Part shown: one piece after another, positions 1 through 11,555 of the stretch
How the letters are laid out: each line of letters begins with the position of its first letter
Numbering within the stretch: position 1 is the first letter of the stretch
Source of the DNA: Anthostomella pinea
Taxonomy: Eukaryota > Ascomycota > Sordariomycetes > Xylariales > Xylariaceae
DNA length: 64,000 nucleotides
Assembly: GCA_963556695.1 (NCBI GenBank)
Contig: CAUWAG010000003.1
Location: 1,736,001-1,800,000 of the forward strand
Reading direction: 5' to 3'
The notes under the pieces: generated by a model
Database searches by the model: none
The model's input: the letters and a program-made list of their open reading frames with translations, nothing else
What the model was told of the DNA's origin: nothing
Translations under genes and position numbers: made by a program

Positions 1-1
1 T

Positions 2-280
2 CAGGCGCTCCGCGAGGCCGTCACGGTGCTGGCCGACGCCGCCAAGCGTGCGAGGTGGGAGATTGCCTTCCGCGAGGCTAACCCGGGGGCTTTTCTGGGG
101 CAGGCTGCAAAGAGTGTGAAACGCAACAACGACAACAACGACAACTCCAAGGGCCAAATGAAGAAGAATAGGCATCGCCATGTCAATATCATGAAGGCGT
201 ACCACCTGTTCCAGCGCAAGGCAGTAGCCGCGGCCCGGCGGTCGGCGTCCTCCTGGGGCGGCTTCCATCGAGGACGCTGA
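2..280 (+). CDS. 3' end of an unidentified gene, partial at the window edge
   Basis: An open frame enters from the left edge and runs to a TGA at 278-280. The visible part is Ala/Arg/Lys-rich: a helical stretch (REAVTVLADAAKRARWEI), an Asn/Asp run, then a basic segment. I recognise no family. Just before the stop another frame opens at about 255 and continues to about 446 with an acidic then basic composition (DADHDDDDSDLPNTP). The true C-terminus may therefore be reached by splicing or have been lost to a frameshift. The alternative is that none of this is coding now. No start is visible because the gene would begin outside the window. Confidence 0.3.
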   Translation, partial: QALREAVTVLADAAKRARWEIAFREANPGAFLGQAAKSVKRNNDNNDNSKGQMKKNRHRHVNIMKAYHLFQRKAVAAARRSASSWGGFHRGR

Positions 281-446
281 TCACGACGACGATGACAGCG
301 ATCTTCCAAACACGCCCCGAATCGCAGAGGACAATTCCGGCGCCGTCATATTCGTCAAGACAACTCACAAGGAACAACGCCACCGACCCCAGACCCGAAC
401 CCACATGGCGTTGAGGTTGAGGGAGAAGACGAACAGAGTTCAGCCA

Positions 447-1602
447 TGAGCCACCAAATTTTTTTTCCGTTGATTTGCTCAAGGTTACGACAGAGCCTGA
501 ATTGATTCCACAACATCAATACCCATCTCTCAATCTGCTGGGTTGAGAACGCGAAGCCCGAAACCACACCCAAGAAACTCATCAAGAGCCAGGACGAAAA
601 TCGACCGGGCCCAGCGCGCCACCGCGGGCATCGACAGGCGCCAGCTCTACACCGCCGCCGCGGTCGCGACAAGGCGGCTGAGCCGTCGGCAGCGCGGCAT
701 GGTTCGCGGACTGCGAGCTCGGCGCTGTACAGCAGCAACATCAACATCAACAACCAGCCATAGAGGCGGAATTCGAAAACGGAAATGGAGGCTCAGAATG
801 AGAACGGGTCATCAGAGGCCGTCGCCAACGCGAAGCAGAGGGTCCTCGACCTCGATGTCGCGCAGATGGGCCGCTGGGCGGCAAGGAACAGGGGCCTGCC
901 GGAGGAGGCGACGCCGCGGAGGCTGGAGCGCGCTGTGGCGGAGAACAGAGCGGCGGAGTTTTATAAGGAGGAGTAACAGAGGCTGCATGGGAAGACGCCA
1001 GGTGGTGGTGGTGGTGGTGGTGTGATGCGGCGGCGGCTGGGGCTCGAGTAGGATGGGCCCGGCGTGATGGCTGGGCGGAGGTTCCTAACTTGGGGGGCTC
1101 GGGACACTGTTGCGCTTGGTGTTGATATGGAGGGGGTGGGTTTGAGGAGTATTAGGCGGTTAAGGCTTGTTGATGAGCGCTTTGGAGTACAGGGAGTTGC
1201 TGAGAGTCATCGAGAAGGAGTGTTTGTATGGTTGTACATATTGCCGGCACTCGTTCTGCCTCTGTTGCTCTGGTGGTCTACAATAACTTGCTGATGGTCG
1301 TGGCCTTGGGGGCAATTTCGTGTCAACTTGAATGAGCTTCAGTTCTGACAATATTGTGCTTTGCCACGCCCATTCCAATGCAATATAATGCCTTCACTGT
1401 ACCTGACGTATAGCTTGTGACTTTGTGTTCATAGTGTCATCGTCACGCCAAGCATCGTTGCCCCTACGCCCCGTGTATAAAAGTGTTCTTCGCCGGCGTG
1501 ACTGGTGCTGTGGTTATTCTAGAGTAATGTTTTTCTTTTACCCTTGACATCCATCGAGGTAAAAAATGCATGTTGCTCCTGATTCTCCGGGTCCTCAATG
1601 CC
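447..1602. other. No gene recognised; short GGT repeat
   Basis: No gene with recognisable similarity. A 63-codon ATG-initiated frame at 785-976 has an Arg/Glu/Ala-rich helical composition and could be another remnant of the gene at the left edge, but it has no diagnostic motif. A (GGT)7 microsatellite lies at 1001-1022. The rest should contain the 3' UTR and terminator of the NLR gene that ends at 1603. Confidence 0.4.
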
Positions 1603-4600
1603 CTAGTCATTTGTATCCGCCTGTGTCCGCGGCCTCCTACGCTTAAGTGGACCCAACGGAGTGATATCAATAGATCCTCGCCCATCATTCCCGTCGACAC
1701 GTGGGTATCTCAGCCTCAGCTCCACCAGCTCTTCATCCCGTTGATCTGCGAGGTATATCTCCGACAAAATCTCCACCGTGGCAATGACGCGCGCGCTGTC
1801 GGACCCCAAGACGTTCGTCTCTTCCACGTTCTTCAGGAGTCTCTTACAACACTCCTCCGCCTCTTCCAGCTCGCCCTCATGGTATAGCACGAACGCGTAG
1901 CCGTACTCTGCGTGCAACCTGTCCGGATGGTCGCTCGGGACGACCTCACGTAGCTCGACAAGCAGTTCCCGGGCCTCCTTCCACTTCTGGCGTAGGATGT
2001 ACGCACGCGTCAGATTCGACTTGGTCATGAACATGCCGGCATGGTCGTTGCCTAGCGTACGCTTGACGATTGGAATGATCTCTTCCAGGATGTCAGTGGC
2101 CTCGGCGAATCGTCGGAGTTCGCAGTAGATTTTTGAGAGGTCGTTGACCGACCAGAGGGTATATGCATGTTCCTCTCCCAAAACCCTCTTGCGCGACTCT
2201 AGTGCGCCTCGTACGAGCTCCTCTGCTTCGTCGAGGCGTGTCCTCTGCGCACACAGGTTCACGCCAAGCTCGTTTCTGGTCATCAGTGTATCAGGATGCT
2301 CATACCCAAAGTAGTGTTTTCGCTTACGGTGGACCTCAACAAGTAGCTCATAGCTCTTGTCGAGGTCGCCAACGTGTAAGTAAGTCCGGGATAGGTTGAA
2401 CATCGCGCTGAGGGTCAATGGATCGTCTGGTCCCAGCTTCTGCATAAGTCCCTGGAGTGCTCGTTCTCCGGCTCTCTTCGATAAGTCGCGACGGCCAGCG
2501 AGCCACAGGGACCGCGTCAGATCATCTAGTGCTATGCAATATGGCACAGTGTTCGGCTTCCATGGTGGCCAGGTGAGCCAATCTAAAAGACTGGGACGTG
2601 ACCAGAATCTAGCCGTCCAGACTTGTTGCTGTACGTTCAGACACTTCTCGATTTCGAACAGATTCCAATACGTATTTGCCAGACCTTGCTGAGCGCTGAT
2701 AGTATCGGTATGGAATCTTCCGAGCCTCCGCTTCCTAAAGTCTACGACTTTGACCTGCAGAGATCTTGCCCGCCTCCACAAGCCGTTCTCTGCGTAGACG
2801 AGACCGAATTTCTCGAGGTTGAAAGCTTGGTCTTGGTCGACCGGCATATTCGGATACACTGTTTCCAAAGCAGAGAGACACGATTCGACATGTGATAGGA
2901 GAAGCCGTCTGAACGATCTGCCCGAGTTCTCCAGATTCGATGAGATCGAGTGTGAGAGGACCGAGGCGGTGCAGTCGAGCCAGTCGCGGTGCTCGGTCCC
3001 GTCTAGTCTCTCCCTGGCCCATTGATGGATTGCTGGGTGCAGCGAAATGAGTTGCTTCCGTGACCGCGTAAACCGCGCCTCGCCTGTTGCAATGGAATCA
3101 AGGTCCACGACTGAGATGATGGAGTGCTCATAGAGCACGCGGGCCGCCGCAAGCACGCGGTCTTGGACACCTTCCATCGAGTCGGGCTCGACAATACACG
3201 CAGGCCGAGTGCGGAGCCGTTTCGCCTGCTTCACCCCGTCCGACGAGCGGGAGAACAAAGAGCCAGGGATGGCATTAAAGTGCACGAACGCAAAGATATG
3301 AATGAGATCTACAGCATCCCGATACTCTTGGGTCCGGCCATTGGAAATCCCGGTGAACGGTAGTTCCCATGTGGCTACGATATTAGCATCTGCCGAAGAC
3401 CTGATGATCGGGCTGCTGAGCAATGCTTTGCGACAGCCAAGCAAGGACCCCAGATACCTCTCCAATGGCAACAACTGTCGACGAATGGTGTAGGCCGCCT
3501 GTATGAGGGCCAGCGCCAGATAGCCCAGCTCGGAGGCGATGAGTTCTGCATGCCTTCGTGAGTCTTGGCTGGCTGTATTCGGGGCGCTGTCCGGGTACGC
3601 CAACCTGAGGAAGAGTGTGATGGCTTCTTCAGGATCCATGCCTTTGAAGTGTAGTGAGCCAAGCGTGCTGTAAATCTTGGCGTTAGGGTTCCGGGTGGTG
3701 ATCAATATGTGGCCATTGCCAGTCGGGGGTATGAAGTTTGCCAGCTCCATCTCGGGATCGTTGGCGTTGTCCAAGATGAGCAGCCATGGGTCAGGCGAGC
3801 GAGACAGCCAGTCTTGTCCTGCTCCAATCTCCTGCCCTTTGCCTGCTCTTTGGCCCAATGTGGCGAACCCAGCCTCAGCGGTGACCTCGGTGGTACAGTC
3901 TATCCAGAAGACACCCCAGTACCTAGTGGTCTCTCGATCAGCAGGGCGACCCGGAAGTTTCCAATCGGATACGTACCTGTGGCGATTATCTTCCAAATAG
4001 CGTAGACAGAACTGCGTCTTGCCGCTTCCTGGTAGGCCATAGATTACGAAAGTCTTGGGTTTCCTCCCTCGCTTGCGTTGAATAGTCCCAAAGGCCTTGG
4101 CCAGAAGCTGAGCCTGCGCTTGCCTGCCAACGAAATACTCGGAACGGCGGTTTACCATGGTATGTACGTTGATCGAGGGCGTCGAAGTGCCATCTGAACG
4201 GCCTTCTGAGTCCGAGTCACCAGGGGTAGTAGGTTGGTCCAGCAAAGTCGAAGACGCTGCGGAGGATGAAGATCTTAGTGACGTCGAGCTATCCACATTC
4301 AAGCTGGTCCCAAGGACAGGTTGCAAGTCATTGACGCGTTCCATGTGTATGAGTTCCAGGTCCTGCTGCCATCGGCGTTCGATATTGGTAGCTGCCGTTC
4401 GTAGATATCTATCGAGCGTAGCTAGCACAACTCGATAGCCCGGTGAGGCAGTACTGCTGAATTTATTTATGTTGGAATGCGTCGCATAAATCCCATGCTG
4501 GTCAACCTCATACCAGCCTGGGGCGGCGGAGGATCTGTCCACAATGAAGGTTTTGGTTTTGCCAATCCGTGTCTCGATCTTCTCCCAGAAGTTGTAGATA

Positions 4601-5253
4601 AGAAAATGTTTCATCAGCGGCGCGAACTGATCGGTGATCTCCTGTATCGTCTCTGAGCCCTCGAGCAAACCAAGCATGAACTGGCCAGGCCCGCCATGCT
4701 TCTCGAGATTTCCGAAAGATATGGACGCCTTCTTCAGACCCTGATGAGGAGTTGCCATGAATAGGAGACCAACGGTAGACCGAAACGTCGATCGCAGATG
4801 GTCGACCTTGACGTCCTTCCTGGAGTTTGAGAAGGCCAATGCGCGCTTTACCAGCAGGCCTCCTACGCCATGGCAGATGAATATTATCGGGCGTCGGTCG
4901 GCTTCCTGAATATATCTATCTGCCTGCAACTCGTTCACAAGGTTGACAGCTTCGTCGTAGATACCCGTCGCTGCCGGGCCACCCGGAGCAGTCAGGGTCT
5001 CCACGTCGTAGTCGTAGAACAGGATGCGAGCCTGGTACTTTTGGTGCGGGAAAATATCTCGCACCCAAAGAGTGTCGGCTCTTTCCTGTGTCCATGCTTT
5101 GACACCCCTCTCGTAGAGGCCATGGATGAAGACAAGACTGCAGTGGGTATGAGCAATATCACAACTATGCAGTGGAGCCACCACTCACTCGACATTGAAG
5201 TCACGGCCTGGCTCGGCGAGGCTCTCTGACGCGGTGAGGTCAAGGAGACCCAT
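1603..5253 (-). CDS. NLR-like STAND protein: alpha/beta-hydrolase - NB-ARC - TPR
   Basis: Fungal NLR-type signalling ATPase, 1199 aa in two exons: 5253-5189 and 5137-1603. The 51-bp intron has GTGAGT and CTGCAG ends. Splicing joins MGLLDLTASE... to LVFIHGL and removes an in-frame stop; the downstream frame has no upstream ATG of its own, so this start is preferred. Domains: alpha/beta-hydrolase (DUF676/PGAP1-like) about 22-270, with FIHGLY and TPHQG motifs; NB-ARC about 345-640, with Walker A GLPGSGKTQ (Lys395), Walker B WLLILDN (Asp478), a GLPLA-like LGYLALAL and a winged-helix HPAIHQWARERL; then TPR/kinesin-light-chain-type repeats about 790-1170. Such proteins act in fungal non-self recognition and regulated cell death by NTP-driven oligomerisation. 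The nucleophile elbow reads CHGVGG: Gly112 replaces the usual Ser, while the likely catalytic His242 (THSNINKF) is retained. The N-terminal domain is thus probably a pseudo-enzyme. Ligand and effector are unknown. Confidence 0.9.
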
Positions 5254-6057
5254 CGTTAGTGACCGGCCTATCGTGCCGAGTAATGGTCATTACTCCTGGC
5301 CTTTGGTAATCTGTCAATGAGCGCAAGCACGAGGCCAGCATGGTGTCACGCCCGCCGTGGTAGACACCCTGGCATGGACGAGTGCGATGGTTGAATGGGG
5401 CCTTGACTTCTCGAATACTGCCGGCGCTTGGCAATTCCCGATGAGCGTGACCCCGAGGTCTGTTGAGAAGTGCGTAAACGGACGGCTGAAGCAAGACGAA
5501 TCTAGGGAGATGTTGGCCTGATGGTCATGGTCGAGCTTTGGGCCGCTTGTTAATGCATCATTCTGTTGGGAGCGCTGCTGCTGTGGACAAGTCTAAGATG
5601 AGCCACGGCGCTGTGTGAATGGGCTGGACACAATCGACCTGTGAGCTGTCAGCCTGTCACGTCTCAGAGCAACATTCTCTGTCTTTCACCGTGACGCCGC
5701 CGCCCCCTGTAATACCCATGGCGAAGCCCCTCCTATGATTGGCTCTTAAGATACCAAGGTGACATTGTGTCTGGTTCTCGCATGCGGAGATATGCATCCG
5801 GGCGCTTCAGAAGTACATCCATCGACAGGGCCAGCCTCCTGCAATGGAGAACCAGCAGCACATATACAGGGTTCTTGTAGAGCCTTCTGCCCTGACGTCT
5901 TGACAAGTGTGAGTCTGCTATTCGATTTGACACTTCAACCCATTTTCAGCTGCCTCGGTCAATAAACCGCAACTCTTTCGCATAATTATACGAGAGTCTC
6001 TGGGTTCCGCACGCGTTACTACCAGTACGTCGACAACTGAAGGTTGACTATATCGCC
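5254..6057. promoter_or_regulatory. Divergent intergenic region between NLR and P450 genes
   Basis: About 0.8 kb separates the NLR start (minus strand) from the P450 start (plus strand), so both promoters must lie here. I see no strong TATA element and no other gene. Sharing a promoter region leaves co-regulation of the two genes possible but does not show it. Confidence 0.4.
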
Positions 6058-7891
6058 ATGCGTACATGGCTCTACATCGCGGGTGCCTTGCTGGCGCTTT
6101 ACGTTAGGCACTGGGTCAAGACCTCAAGAACACGTCGGGTACGATTGTCTTTCGAACAAGGAATGATTCAAAGTGAACATTGATGACTGACTCATCCAGG
6201 TTCACGATGCTCTCATTAAACAGCATGGTTGCCGTCCTCCGCCGCTCCTTCAGAACCAGCGTCCATTTGGGGTTGATCGACTCGAGCAGATCTTTCGCGC
6301 CGACGCTGAATCGAGACTGATGGAGCTGTTCCTGTTCCATTTCCGTCAGACGGGTTACACATTGAAGCAGTGCTTCTTAGGGACGCCGGCTTATGGGACC
6401 GTTGATCCCGCCAACCTAGAAGCTATGTTGAACTCCAGGTTCAACGGTGGGTTACCCTAACCACTGGCTCATGGATCACCTCATTGACTGAGGGCACGCA
6501 GATTTCTCGAACGGCCCTCGCCGTGCCATCACCTTTCCGATGTTTGGCGACGGTATCTTCACGCAGGATGGTGAGGCGTGGAGGCACTCAAGGAAGATGC
6601 TACAACCTCAACTTGTCCACCGGCAGTATGAAGACCTCTCTGTCTTCCGGCAGCCTATGGATGATCTCCTTGAAGTCTTGCCTACGGGTGGTGGCGTCGT
6701 TGACCTACAGCCCTTATTCTTCCGCTATACCCTCGATGTCACCACGGCCTTCTTGTTCGGCGAGTCCATTCGCAGTTTGAAGGCTTCCGAGGATGCTACC
6801 AAGGTGACCTTTGCCAGTGCGTTCGATACGGCGCAGAAATGGGTCACCAAGCGATTCCGCTTGCTGGATCTTTATTGGCTCATCGGCGGCAGGGAGTTCT
6901 ACCAGGCCTGCAACCACATACACCGGTTCGCCGACGAGATCATTGAGCAGAACCTACAGAAGGAGAAGGCGACCGACGAGAGCGATATGCGATATGTGTT
7001 TCTCAAGCATGTGGACGAGCAGTCTGATGACCGTGCCGCTCTCCGCGGTCAAATCATCAACATCCTGACTGCCGGCAGAGACACAACAGCTTGCGCGTTG
7101 TCCTGGACATTGTATGGTCTCCTAGCTCCTTTCGTCTCCTTAGATGTCGAGGAGGCTAACTGGACTCGTAGCTTCCATCTAGTCAGACACCCGAGTGTCA
7201 TGGCAAAACTCCAAGCGGAGATTGCTGAGCTGCCAAGCGGAGTCGATGGACCGATTACGCGCACCGACCTGAAGAACCTGAAGTATCTCCAGAACGTTAT
7301 GAAAGAAAGTGAGCCAACGATCCCGCATAACTAACACATCGGTAGGTCGTATATGGACGTTTGTAACTGACATTACCAGTTCTTCGATTATACCCTTCTG
7401 TGCCAGTGAACACCAGGACGTCGACCACAGACACAGTACTGCCCACCGGGGGCGGGCCTGACAGGAAATCCCCCGTCTTCATCCCTAAGGGATCAGCCGT
7501 TGCCTATAGCGTCTACACCATGCATCGGCGGCCTGACCTGTACGGCATGGATGCCGAGGTATTCCGCCCCGAGCGCTGGGAGGAAGAGATGCCTCTGGAT
7601 AAGGACCCCATAACCCAGAGATGGGGATACCTGCCTTTCAGCGGCGGCCCAAGGCTGTGTCTAGGAAGTAAGTCAGCCTTCTTATTTTGGGTCAAACACA
7701 GACAACCGGCTAAACAGTTCTCAGTGGACTTCGCCCAAACACAAGCAGCGTACACGATCGTTCGAATCCTCCAACGATACCCAACGATCAAGTTACCCGC
7801 AGGAGAAACTGTCGAACTCACTGGCGTTGAGAAACAGACAATGACACTAGTACTACAGATCGGAGAGGGCTGCAAAGTCGAATTACAGTGA
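6058..7891 (+). CDS. Cytochrome P450 monooxygenase, CYP52-like
   Basis: Membrane-anchored haem-thiolate monooxygenase, 509 aa from six exons: 6058-6138, 6200-6446, 6502-7111, 7172-7308, 7380-7667 and 7725-7891. All junctions are GT-AG and in phase. The first exon gives a short hydrophobic anchor (MRTWLYIAGALLALY). Diagnostic motifs: GDGIFTQDGEAWRHSRKML typical of the CYP52/alkane-fatty-acid hydroxylase clan; I-helix AGRDTTACALSW; the K-helix ExxR formed across intron 4 (EILRLYP); PERW region FRPERWEE; and haem loop FSGGPRLCLG with Cys452 as iron ligand. Intron 3 has a perfect-looking GCTAAC branch site. Substrate is unknown; the clan suggests terminal or subterminal hydroxylation of alkyl chains, which is inference. 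It converges with the hydrolase gene: only 28 bp separate the two stop codons, so their 3' UTRs must overlap. Confidence 0.93.
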
Positions 7892-7919
7892 GAGCTATCA
7901 TGCCGCTGCTGTTAACACA

Positions 7920-9210
7920 CTAGCTTTTCTCCTTCATACCAATGTCCTCGCCCTGCATGATAATAGGATGTGCTTCCATAGACTCATTTCTGCGTATCGA
8001 GTTCATCAGCTCCTTTTCGCTTATCCACCTACGCGAAATCGTTGCTGGTGCTTCCCGCGAGTAGCGAAGAATGTTGGCCACGATGAGCTTGTAGCCTGGC
8101 GAGTTCCGCGACGCGAATTTGAGCATGTTGCGGTGGTCGATCCGCAGCCCAGCCCGGTCGGTGTTGTCCAGTATGGGCGCGGCAGAGCTCTCGGTCACAA
8201 CCTGTGGCGAGGCGTGTTAGACCAGTATCTTGATATCACTGCAGGTAGAAGGCCGCTACTCACATAATCATACTTGACTCCGAAATCCGTCTTCTCCTGC
8301 TCCCAGAAAAAGTAGACCCGGAAGCGCTGTATCAGCGGCGTGAAGTTGTCAGTGATGTCCTGAAGCACTTCCGAGCCCTCCCGCAAGGCCGACAGCAGCT
8401 GCCCGTTCGTGTCGATGAGCTTGGAGGGCACGAGCGCCTCGATCATGCGCTGGGCGGCCATGCCCAGGCTCGCCGAGGCGCTGCCTTGGTGCGGCGTGCC
8501 GAAGAACATGATGCCGTATGTCGAGGTGTATATCGAGTGTAAATGCTCCACCATCCTACCTGTTCGATGCGCCGAATAGACAAGTGCCTATCGGAAGTCG
8601 TGTCAGCGAGTCTTTAGAGTGAGCTCGGCCTGCTTGACGCAACAGACACCTACCCTCTTGACTATGATGCCGCCCAGCGAGTGACACAAGAATATGATCG
8701 GCCTCTCCTGCGCGTCCTCCAACTGTAAGACAATCTCAGCTCTTCGCGCGCGCGACATCTTAGGGCAGGATCATTCCGCATACCTCTCGGTCCGCCACTA
8801 GCTCGGCGACGAGAGTCGTCGCATGCTGCAATATCCGGTCCGACGACGTCTTGCCCAGGATAGAGGCAACAGACGAAGGGTAGCCATACGTAAGCACGCG
8901 ACACCGTCCCCTCAGGTCGCGGGGAAGCATCTCTTCGTCTCCTAGCCAAAACGTTCCTGAGTTCTGGTCGGTGAACGTTTTGCGCGCATCACCGTTCAGT
9001 CCGTGTACGGCGACGATACTAAGCAGCGGAGGACGGGATTAGCTATCCAGGGTACGTCACGTACAGCCCAGCGGGCGGGAGGAAGGTTCCAGCTTACTCG
9101 ACCAGGGGGTCCGTGGCATCGTAGGCGGTGGTCAATGAGGCTCTCTCCTCGCCTTGCTTCTCTAAAGTAACTGTCTTCTTCCTCCCACGCCGCAAGAAGG
9201 ACCGAGTCAT
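7920..9210 (-). CDS. Stand-alone DUF676-type alpha/beta-hydrolase (serine esterase/lipase-like)
   Basis: Predicted 340-aa hydrolase from five exons: 9210-9098, 9018-8784, 8722-8654, 8587-8264 and 8201-7920, all GT-AG and in phase. Visible motifs: IVAVHGLNGDARKTF (oxyanion strand), nucleophile elbow FLCHSLGGIIVKR with Ser131, FFGTPHQG, and IDHRNMLKF with the likely catalytic His270. It follows the same order and spacing as the N-terminal domain of the NLR encoded nearby (CH-x-x-GG-x-x-VKRAL, GTPHQG, EGSE-x-x-Q-x-ITD-x-F-x-PL, SPGY), but keeps the serine. It stops soon after the hydrolase fold, where NB-ARC or ankyrin modules often follow in related proteins. It is either a natural single-domain enzyme or the truncated N-terminus of a former NLR. 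Substrate, perhaps lipid, is unknown. A basic N-terminal stretch (RRGRKK) is present and there is no signal peptide. Confidence 0.85.
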
Positions 9211-9318
9211 CTCAAGGCTGTTGCTCAGCTGGTGTATGTTGGTTACTGCGCCATTTCACTCAAGGAGCCTCGAGGTGCGGGGAACATAGAGGCTTGAAAG
9301 GCATATACCGTAGGTAGC

Positions 9319-9326
9319 TATATATA
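9319..9326 (-). promoter_or_regulatory. TATA-like element upstream of the stand-alone hydrolase
   Basis: TATATATA lies about 110 bp upstream of the ATG at 9210, at a plausible core-promoter distance. Sequence evidence only. Confidence 0.35.
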
Positions 9327-10605
9327 ACATGGCCGCACGCCGTAGGCCAGCAGACGTGGTCGTTCCGGGTTCCGTACATTCGGATAAGCACACCCAATGA
9401 AACCTCGGAGGAGCAGCAGAGGCGCCAGGACGATAACGGGCGGCCTCCCATGGATGAGTGTGTGACCTACTCGGAGCTGGGGGCAAGGCGCTTATAAGTT
9501 ACGTCATCTGGTGGAAGAGGTCTGGATATGACACCTTGGAGACGCTGATGATATTCAAATCAAAAGGTCAATCGTTATGGCAGACGACATAAGAAGTATC
9601 CATTATCTGGCTACTGGTCTTCTAATGAGAATCATGTCTGCGGCCTCATTCAGCATCTGGTGGGTTCGGGCCGGGAGAGGATTGCGTGCCGGGGGTGTTT
9701 GAGGGTAGACGAATGGCAAGCCCTGGCATAATGCGAGATGTCGAAAGCTCGTAACCAACAGCATCTAGATGCATACCACCCCAGACGCGTTGCAGAACAA
9801 TGTGACAAGGGGAGGTGATGAGAATATGCTGCTACTGCCGAACTGCCGTCCATGGCTGCTTGTCCCACTGCAGACTATTTCGTTCGACCATGATCAGATA
9901 ATGAAGTCAACGACAAGCAACCCTAGGGGCGAGTGATAGAGACTTGCCAGTAGCAGGTTCAACAAGCGCTTATGGACGAGGTACGACCCAAATGGTAACC
10001 CAAATACTTACTGGCTAGCAAAGACCCACTCACCTGTTGCTCGTCATTGACTCCTTTCCTAGCATCTGGTGACTGAAACCTGTCAAGTGACGCCACTGGA
10101 GGCTTGTTAGAGATCTGGAGTATCTGAGAGGAGCATGAGTACAGTACCTGGATGTCTGCATACTGCACCAGAGTGAGTTCATCATTTCGCTTGTCACTTC
10201 AGATTTTGCATCACCTGATTGCATTGTGCGCATGATTTCACAGAAGAACAATGTATCTTCACCCATCGAGTCACGTGAATGCGGTGTCTCAATCGTCAAA
10301 TATCATTCAGTACCCTCTGTCCCCGGATTCTTTCTTCCTAGTCTACATGCAATGCGCCGTGAACCGTGAGAGGTCCGGAAGATCAAGGGAGTATAAGGGT
10401 TCGGAGGAGAGGATGGAAAACCATCCCGAAGACTTTTGGGTTAACCTCATACATCACCAAATCGAGTGGGAGTGAAAACCACCTCCCTCGAGTTGCTGAT
10501 GTCCATCATTCGCGCGGGTGAGCATGATATCATAAGCTAGCCTCCCGTCATGCTAGCAGCTGTCCATCTATATCCCAAGGCTAGAAACCGAAAAGATAGA
10601 GACGC
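9327..10605. other. Intergenic; no gene recognised
   Basis: About 1.3 kb between the hydrolase promoter and the Hsp70 3' end. A minus-strand ATG frame (10299-10030) has plausible residue composition and a GT at the end of a 51-codon exon-like stretch, but it has no family signature and is not called. The Hsp70 3' UTR and terminator must lie just below 10606. Confidence 0.35.
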
Positions 10606-11517
10606 TTATCTGGAGGACATGGCTTTCGTTACCAGTCTCTTCAGAGCCAGCTCCTTCTTCTTCAAGTCATCAGCGCTTGAGTCCTCAAGCTCGAGCTGAC
10701 CCATGGCGTCGCTGAGGGACTGCTCAATCTTGTCCTTCTGGCCACGCTTCAGCTTCAGGGACATGGTCGGGTCAGAGATGATCTCCTCGACGCGGCCAAT
10801 GTAGGACTCGAGTTGCTGCTTGGCCTCGAACTTCTTGCTGAAAGCATCGTCGCTGCTCTTGAACTTCTCGGCATCTAGAAGTCATGTCAGTCGTAGTCCG
10901 GATCAATGATCTACTTTTCAGGGCTTACCGTTGATCATGTTCTCAATCTCGGAAGATGAAAGCTTGCCGACGGAGTTGGAGATAGTGATGTTGGCACTGC
11001 GGCCCGAGGTCTTCTCGGTGGCAGTGACCTTGAGGATACCGTTGACGTCAACCTCGAAGACAACTTCGAGGACGGCCTCTCCAGCCCGCATGGGGGGAAT
11101 GGGAGCCAGAGTGAACTCTCCGAGGGATGTGTTGTCCTCGCAGTTGACACGCTCACCCTGGAAGACGGGGAACTGGACTGTTTGTTGGTTGTCGGCAACC
11201 GTGGTGAACGTACTGTTGAGTAAAGAGTTAGTCATGGATCTCGTGGTCTTCTTGCCTTCGACGAGGGGTGGGAATAAGCTTACCGCTTCTTGAGAGTCGG
11301 CACAGTGTTGCCACGGGGGACGACAGGAGCGAAGATGTTACCCTCCATGGCGACACCAAGAGACAGAGGAACGACATCCAGCAACAGCAGGTCAGAGGTG
11401 TCGGCGGAGGTGGCCTTGCCGGAAAGGATACCAGCCTGAACGGCAGCACCGTAGGCAACGGCCTCGTCGGGGTTGATGCTCTTCTCGAGCTTCTTTCCGT
11501 TGAAGAAGTCGCTAAGC

Positions 11518-11555
<38 letters not shown>

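Noticed and set aside
7112..7171. Alternative donor GTCTCC at 7117 for P450 intron 3
   Set aside because: It leads to a stop after splicing. The GTATGG donor at 7112 keeps frame and gives SWTFFHLVRHP, the family consensus.
10030..10299. Minus-strand 89-codon frame with exon-like composition
   Set aside because: No family signature, and the putative splice sites are weak. Left as intergenic.
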